From contig JAHEZD010000045.1 of the NCBI GenBank assembly GCA_023251255.1, positions 1-44,439 of the forward strand: a stretch of DNA of 44,439 nt, written 5' to 3'. Made by a program: the position numbers and the translations under genes. Numbering within the stretch: position 1 is the stretch's first letter; each line of letters begins with the position of its first letter. The DNA comes from Chitinophagaceae bacterium. GTDB taxonomy: Bacteria; Bacteroidota; Bacteroidia; Chitinophagales; Chitinophagaceae. The notes under the pieces are model-generated. The model was given only the letters and a program-made list of their open reading frames with translations. It had not been told where the DNA came from and did no database searches. Positions 40,958 through 44,439 of this stretch are shown piece by piece.

Positions 40958-43579
40958 TTACTTCCCGCTATCTTCCCTGTCCTTCAATTCCTTTATCTTG
41001 TCCAATGCGCCTGCCACCACGTCGCACATAATGGTGTACAATGCTCCTTGTTTGTAGTTGCTGTAAATATGCTCCAATGCAAGGTTCTCATTGGCGATAA
41101 CCGTTTGGGGAATATTGGAGTTTACCTTGTTGATGCCTTCCTGTAACAGTCCGATAATTTCATCAGCCGTTCTGCCTCGGAGGTTCTTATCGCAACGGAT
41201 AATGATTTCATCAAAATACTTGGCGGAGATTTCACCCAGTTCACGGATATCCTCATCACGCCTGTCGCCTGTACCACTGATGACACCTACTTTGTAATTG
41301 TAGTCCAGCTTGCTTACAAAATCGCCCAGCAACCTCAACCCATGCGGGTTATGGGCAAAATCTGCCAAGAAAGTAAAATGCTTGAAGTGGAAGAAGTTCA
41401 AACGCCCGGGCGTGGTATTGCTGCCTGCAACGAAGGTCAATAGGCCACTTTTAATGTCTTCAATGGTAATCGATTTGAAGAGGTAGGAAGCCATGACACT
41501 TGGTAAGGTGTTGGAAATATTATGTGTTGCTTTCCCTTCAAAGGTCAATGGTATTTCCTTTACGCTGGCCACACGGATCTTCCATGTGCCTTTGAGGATA
41601 CTGACGTAACCGTTTTCATAAACGGTGGCCAATCCACCAGCTTTGCAGTGTTCCTTAATGCGTGGATTGTTTTCATCCATGCTGAAGAGGGCGACATTGC
41701 ATTTCAAATTATCCCTCATGGCATATACCAGGTCATCATCTGCATTCAGTACGGCATAACCATGTGGGTAAACCGTTTCAGGAACAACGGCCTTTACCTT
41801 GGCCATTTGTTCGATGGTATTGATGCCACCAAGCCCCATGTGGTCTGCCGCTACATTGGTTACAATGGCCACATCGCAATGCTGGAATGCCAGCCCATTC
41901 TTCAGGATGCCGCCCCTTGCACATTCCAGTACCGCAAAATCAACAGTTGGGTCCTTCAATACGAATTGGGAAGATAGAGGTCCTGTGCAGTCGCCCTTCA
42001 TCAGCAACTGGTTCTGGATATACACGCCATCACTGGTGGTATAGCCTACTTTCTTGCCGGCACTTTTGGCAATATGGGCAGTTAACCGTGTAGTGGTTGT
42101 TTTGCCATTGGTGCCCGTAATGGCAATGATGGGTATGCGCCCATTGCTTTTATCGGGGAACAACATGTCAATTACCGGTTCTGCCACATTCCTCGGCAGG
42201 CCTTCTGCAGGTTCAATATGCATCCTGAAACCCGGTGCTGCATTCACTTCCAGTATGGCCCCCCCGTTTTCGGAAACAGGGGTACGTAAATCCTTGGCCA
42301 TGATATCGATGCCACAGATGTCAAGGCCAATGATCTTGGCAATACGTTCACACATCACAATATTGGCCGGGTGCACTTCATCCGTTACATCTTCGCTGGT
42401 ACCGCCAGTGGAGAGGTTGGCTGTTGTTTTCAACAGTACAAGCTCGCCTTTGGGGGGCACGGTTTCCAATGTATAACCTACTTCTTCCAGCATTTTCATG
42501 GTGCTGCCATCAACAGTGATTTGGGTCAGTACTTTTTCATGTCCAAAGCCGCGGCGGGGGTCCTTGTTCACTTCATCAATCAGGTACTGAATCGTGTTTG
42601 CCCCATCGCCTCTTACAGCAGCAGGTGTACGCAGGGCCGCACAGATGAACTTATAATTGATGACCAGTATCCTGAAATCAAAGCCCGTGATGAACCTTTC
42701 CACAATGGCACTGCGTCCATAACGCTGGGCCGATTCCAGGGCCGTAACGGCTTGTTCCCAAGTGGTGATATTGGTAGTGTTGCCCTTGCCATGGTTGCCA
42801 TCTATTGGTTTTATGACCAATGGGTAACCATATTTGTCAACGGCCTCTTTTAAGCCTGCCTCACTTCTTATTACAGTGCCACTTGGCACGGGTATCTCTG
42901 CAGCTTCCAATAGGTTTTTTGTTTCCTCCTTATCGCAGGCAATGTCCACAGCAATGTTGCCTGTTGTTGATGCAATGGTAGCCCTCACACGTTTCTGGTG
43001 CACACCATAGCCCAATTGTACGAGGCTGTGCTTGTTCAACCGTATGAAGGGGATGCCCCGTTTGGCAGCTTCATCCACAATGCAACCGGTGCTGGGGCCA
43101 AGCCTGGTGTCTTCCCTTATTTCACGGAGCTGCTGAATGTCTTCTGTTAAATCATAGTCCACTCCATCCACCAATGCCTGGGCAATGCGTACCGCAGCTT
43201 TGGCGGCATATACACCTGCATCTTCTTCCATATAACTGAGCACCACAAAATACTTGCCTTCCTCGCCACTACCCCTTGTTCTACCAAAGCCTGTGTCCAT
43301 ACCAGCAAGGGTCTGCAGTTCCAGGGCTATATGCTCAATCACATGGCCCATCCAGGTGCCTTCTTTTACCCGCATGAAAAAGCCGCCGCGGACAGATTCA
43401 CTGCAACGGTGTTCGATCATGGTGGGAAACTTGGCTTCCAATCTTTCAAGGAACCCGTCAATGCTATTGGTAGGACGTTGCTCCAAATCTTCCAGGTCCA
43501 GTTTCATCTGGATCAATTTACTGCGCCTAACACTCCAGTAATTGGGGCCACGGAGGATCTTGATTTCTTCAATTCTCAT
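40958..43579 (-). CDS. cphA: Cyanophycin synthetase CphA
   Basis: CphA polymerises aspartate and arginine into cyanophycin without ribosomes, a nitrogen store. The 873-residue length is standard. An N-terminal domain (to about 160) precedes the ATP-grasp domain (about 215-470, with PLVIKPIDGNHGKGNT and ILEVNAAPGFRMH) and the Mur ligase-like domain (P-loop ITGTNGKTTTT near 487, LECARGGILKNG, and FAHNPHGLRLL). All domains look intact. A cyanophycinase gene, often adjacent, is not seen in the window. Upstream begins the gene-free region with phased repeats. Confidence 0.96.
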   Translation of the reverse strand: MRIEEIKILRGPNYWSVRRSKLIQMKLDLEDLEQRPTNSIDGFLERLEAKFPTMIEHRCSESVRGGFFMRVKEGTWMGHVIEHIALELQTLAGMDTGFGRTRGSGEEGKYFVVLSYMEEDAGVYAAKAAVRIAQALVDGVDYDLTEDIQQLREIREDTRLGPSTGCIVDEAAKRGIPFIRLNKHSLVQLGYGVHQKRVRATIASTTGNIAVDIACDKEETKNLLEAAEIPVPSGTVIRSEAGLKEAVDKYGYPLVIKPIDGNHGKGNTTNITTWEQAVTALESAQRYGRSAIVERFITGFDFRILVINYKFICAALRTPAAVRGDGANTIQYLIDEVNKDPRRGFGHEKVLTQITVDGSTMKMLEEVGYTLETVPPKGELVLLKTTANLSTGGTSEDVTDEVHPANIVMCERIAKIIGLDICGIDIMAKDLRTPVSENGGAILEVNAAPGFRMHIEPAEGLPRNVAEPVIDMLFPDKSNGRIPIIAITGTNGKTTTTRLTAHIAKSAGKKVGYTTSDGVYIQNQLLMKGDCTGPLSSQFVLKDPTVDFAVLECARGGILKNGLAFQHCDVAIVTNVAADHMGLGGINTIEQMAKVKAVVPETVYPHGYAVLNADDDLVYAMRDNLKCNVALFSMDENNPRIKEHCKAGGLATVYENGYVSILKGTWKIRVASVKEIPLTFEGKATHNISNTLPSVMASYLFKSITIEDIKSGLLTFVAGSNTTPGRLNFFHFKHFTFLADFAHNPHGLRLLGDFVSKLDYNYKVGVISGTGDRRDEDIRELGEISAKYFDEIIIRCDKNLRGRTADEIIGLLQEGINKVNSNIPQTVIANENLALEHIYSNYKQGALYTIMCDVVAGALDKIKELKDREDSGK

Positions 43580-43590
43580 GTAGTAGATTT

Positions 43591-43625
43591 TGGTGAAAGG
43601 TCAACGGTGAACAGTGGAAGGTACT
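43591..43625. repeat. Five 7-nt units of nGGTnaa type
   Basis: TGGTGAA, AGGTCAA, CGGTGAA, CAGTGGA and AGGTACT start at 43591, 43598, 43605, 43612 and 43619. The GGT (AGT once) keeps a strict 7-nt phase. It lies 12 nt upstream of cphA. Confidence 0.55.
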
Positions 43626-43991
43626 GTTGGTGTTACTTGTACAAACTAACACTGTTCATCAGTTAAATTGGAAGATAGGGAATTTAGTTTCGTGGGGAAA
43701 AATAAAATGAATACAATAGCTAAGAAACTGCCTAAAATAATTTCAATGGCTAATATGTGCTGCTTTTTGACTGTTCCGCATGCAATTGCGGGATTGAATT
43801 TTTCGCCTTAGGCATTAGACTATGGCTGCAAAGCCGATGGCTATCGGCTCTGCCTTGTCTCGCTCCTGCCTGAATGGTCAGGCGGGCAAAAATCATCAAC
43901 CTATTGTTCCATTAAATAATCTTAGACAGTTTCCAATAGAAAAATTCAATGGTACCAACAATTTATCGTTGAGCGTATATACATCCTTCAC
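43626..43991. other. Intergenic region with two hairpins
   Basis: No credible gene is seen; the 64-codon frame at 43822-44016 runs through hairpins and repeats. Two stem-loops stand out: AGCCGAT/ATCGGCT (43832-43838 and 43843-43849) and CCTGCCTGA/TCAGGCGGG (43865-43873 and 43878-43886). Confidence 0.5.
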
Positions 43992-44046
43992 TGATGGTAT
44001 AGTGATCCTACGTTGATCCTACGTTGATGATGGAGTGATGGTTAAC
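43992..44046. repeat. Five 11-nt units of TGATnnnnnnn
   Basis: TGAT starts at 43992, 44003, 44014, 44025 and 44036, spacing exactly 11 each time. Units two and three are identical (TGATCCTACGT); the others share only TGAT or TGATG. Confidence 0.8.
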
Positions 44047-44329
44047 TATTTGCAGCAATGTACCAACTTGTTTTGTTAGGGCCTGTAACTTCAGTATTTG
44101 ACATTTTGCGTAACATCAGTTTCTACGTAGTTTCCTATGGCAAAGCAATATATAGTGGCTTGTTAGGTAAAGATATTGAAGAACATTATTGATACCAACA
44201 AAAATACCCCTACTACTTTAATAGCCGTAGGAGGTATTTCCCATTGGTGGGAAGATGCTGTTACTGCCAGCCCAATAAGCTATTTTGATTGGACAGTGCT
44301 GTGGACAGTCCCTTTCCTGCACCAGTTCC
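44047..44329. other. Intergenic region without recognised gene
   Basis: AT-rich sequence; an imperfect hairpin at about 44203-44241 (AAATACC...GGTATTT with CTAC/GTAG inside) is the only structure I see. Confidence 0.4.
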
Positions 44330-44439
44330 TTCGCTTCTCCTTCGTGTCTTGTTCGGTACTCCTTCGGTGGTTCTTCGGTAGGGCTTCGGTCGTTACCGAA
44401 CAGGTACCGAACAAGGGGCGAACAAGTACCGAACAACGT
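44330..44439. repeat. Ten 11-nt units, TTCGG then CCGAAC orientation, self-complementary
   Basis: Units start every 11 nt from 44330 to 44429. Six begin TTCG (four of them TTCGGT), then four carry CGAAC (three of them CCGAACA). The switch at 44395/44396 makes the array an inverted repeat: TTGTTCGGTAC (44349-44359) pairs perfectly with GTACCGAACAA at 44426-44436 and also with the copy at 44404-44414. The central hairpin is TTCGGT, loop CGTT, ACCGAA. The array reaches the last base of the window and may continue. Confidence 0.85.

Noticed and set aside
43822-44016. Plus-strand open frame of 64 codons
   Set aside because: It crosses two hairpins and the TGAT array and shows no domain or signal.
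44218-44436. Minus-strand open frame of 72 codons across the TTCG array
   Set aside because: It runs through an 11-nt phased repeat that shifts frame every unit; the composition (Pro, Arg, Cys) and lack of start context do not suggest a gene.
44330-44439. CRISPR array
   Set aside because: Units are only 11 nt, change orientation and have no spacer-repeat structure; no cas genes are present.

Overview
The window reads as one block of chromosome from a Bacteroidota bacterium, most likely of the Chitinophagaceae or a close relative. Four observations support this. Family content is typical of that phylum: a FadL/OmpP1-type porin, an FKBP lipoprotein, a two-copy DUF1599 protein, a DoxX fusion, a GxxExxY protein and an archaeal-type ProRS. 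Start sites show little Shine-Dalgarno signal. Several genes have a -7 element of the form TAnnTTTG, the known Bacteroidota promoter element. Intergenic DNA carries short phased repeats. The genus cannot be fixed from sequence alone. No rRNA, tRNA, CRISPR array or intact insertion sequence was found.

Layout. Bases 1-6400: the end of a pRiA4b ORF-3-like gene, a REP-like inverted repeat, miaA, a convergent FadL-like porin and a lipoprotein, proS, and a CD225/DUF2752 membrane pair. Bases 6400-13820: a divergent RDD gene, then a tight operon of SpoIIM-like, membrane protein, DUF4129, DUF4350, MoxR ATPase, small membrane protein and DUF58; this is a conserved but functionally unresolved membrane/AAA+ system. 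Bases 13950-17320: truB, a GT39-type membrane glycosyltransferase and a secreted protein. Bases 17400-20500 (minus strand): panB followed by heptose phosphate genes (hddA, gmhA, gmhB-like). Bases 20500-25000: a gene-poor gap, the overlapping ppk1-ppx polyphosphate pair, and nrnA. Bases 25360-31270: FKBP lipoprotein, folP, DUF1599, DoxX fusion, an orphan ABC permease, a CBS protein and a DUF721/DciA-like protein. Bases 31346-36970 (minus strand): an M13 peptidase, LolA-like carrier and FtsK. Bases 37100-40250 (minus strand): a small unknown gene, DUF423, aroK, a GxxExxY nuclease-like gene bounded by inverted repeats, and a glutaryl-CoA dehydrogenase-like enzyme. Bases 40449-43579: a small secreted protein and cyanophycin synthetase. 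The last 860 bases hold no credible gene.

Most of the coding content is housekeeping: tRNA modification and charging, pseudouridylation, folate, pantothenate, shikimate, chromosome segregation, and the storage polymers polyphosphate and cyanophycin.

The most unusual signal is in the non-coding DNA. Several intergenic stretches contain degenerate short arrays with a strict non-triplet period: 11 nt at 24037-24120, 43992-44046 and 44330-44439; 8 nt at 37869-37986; 7 nt at 43591-43625. The 44330-44439 array has ten consecutive 11-nt units, switches from TTCG-type to CGAA-type units at its centre, so it can fold on itself, and runs off the window edge. The GxxExxY gene is enclosed by a 39-nt imperfect inverted repeat built from ACACATAG-type words. 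These are the best candidates for something undescribed.
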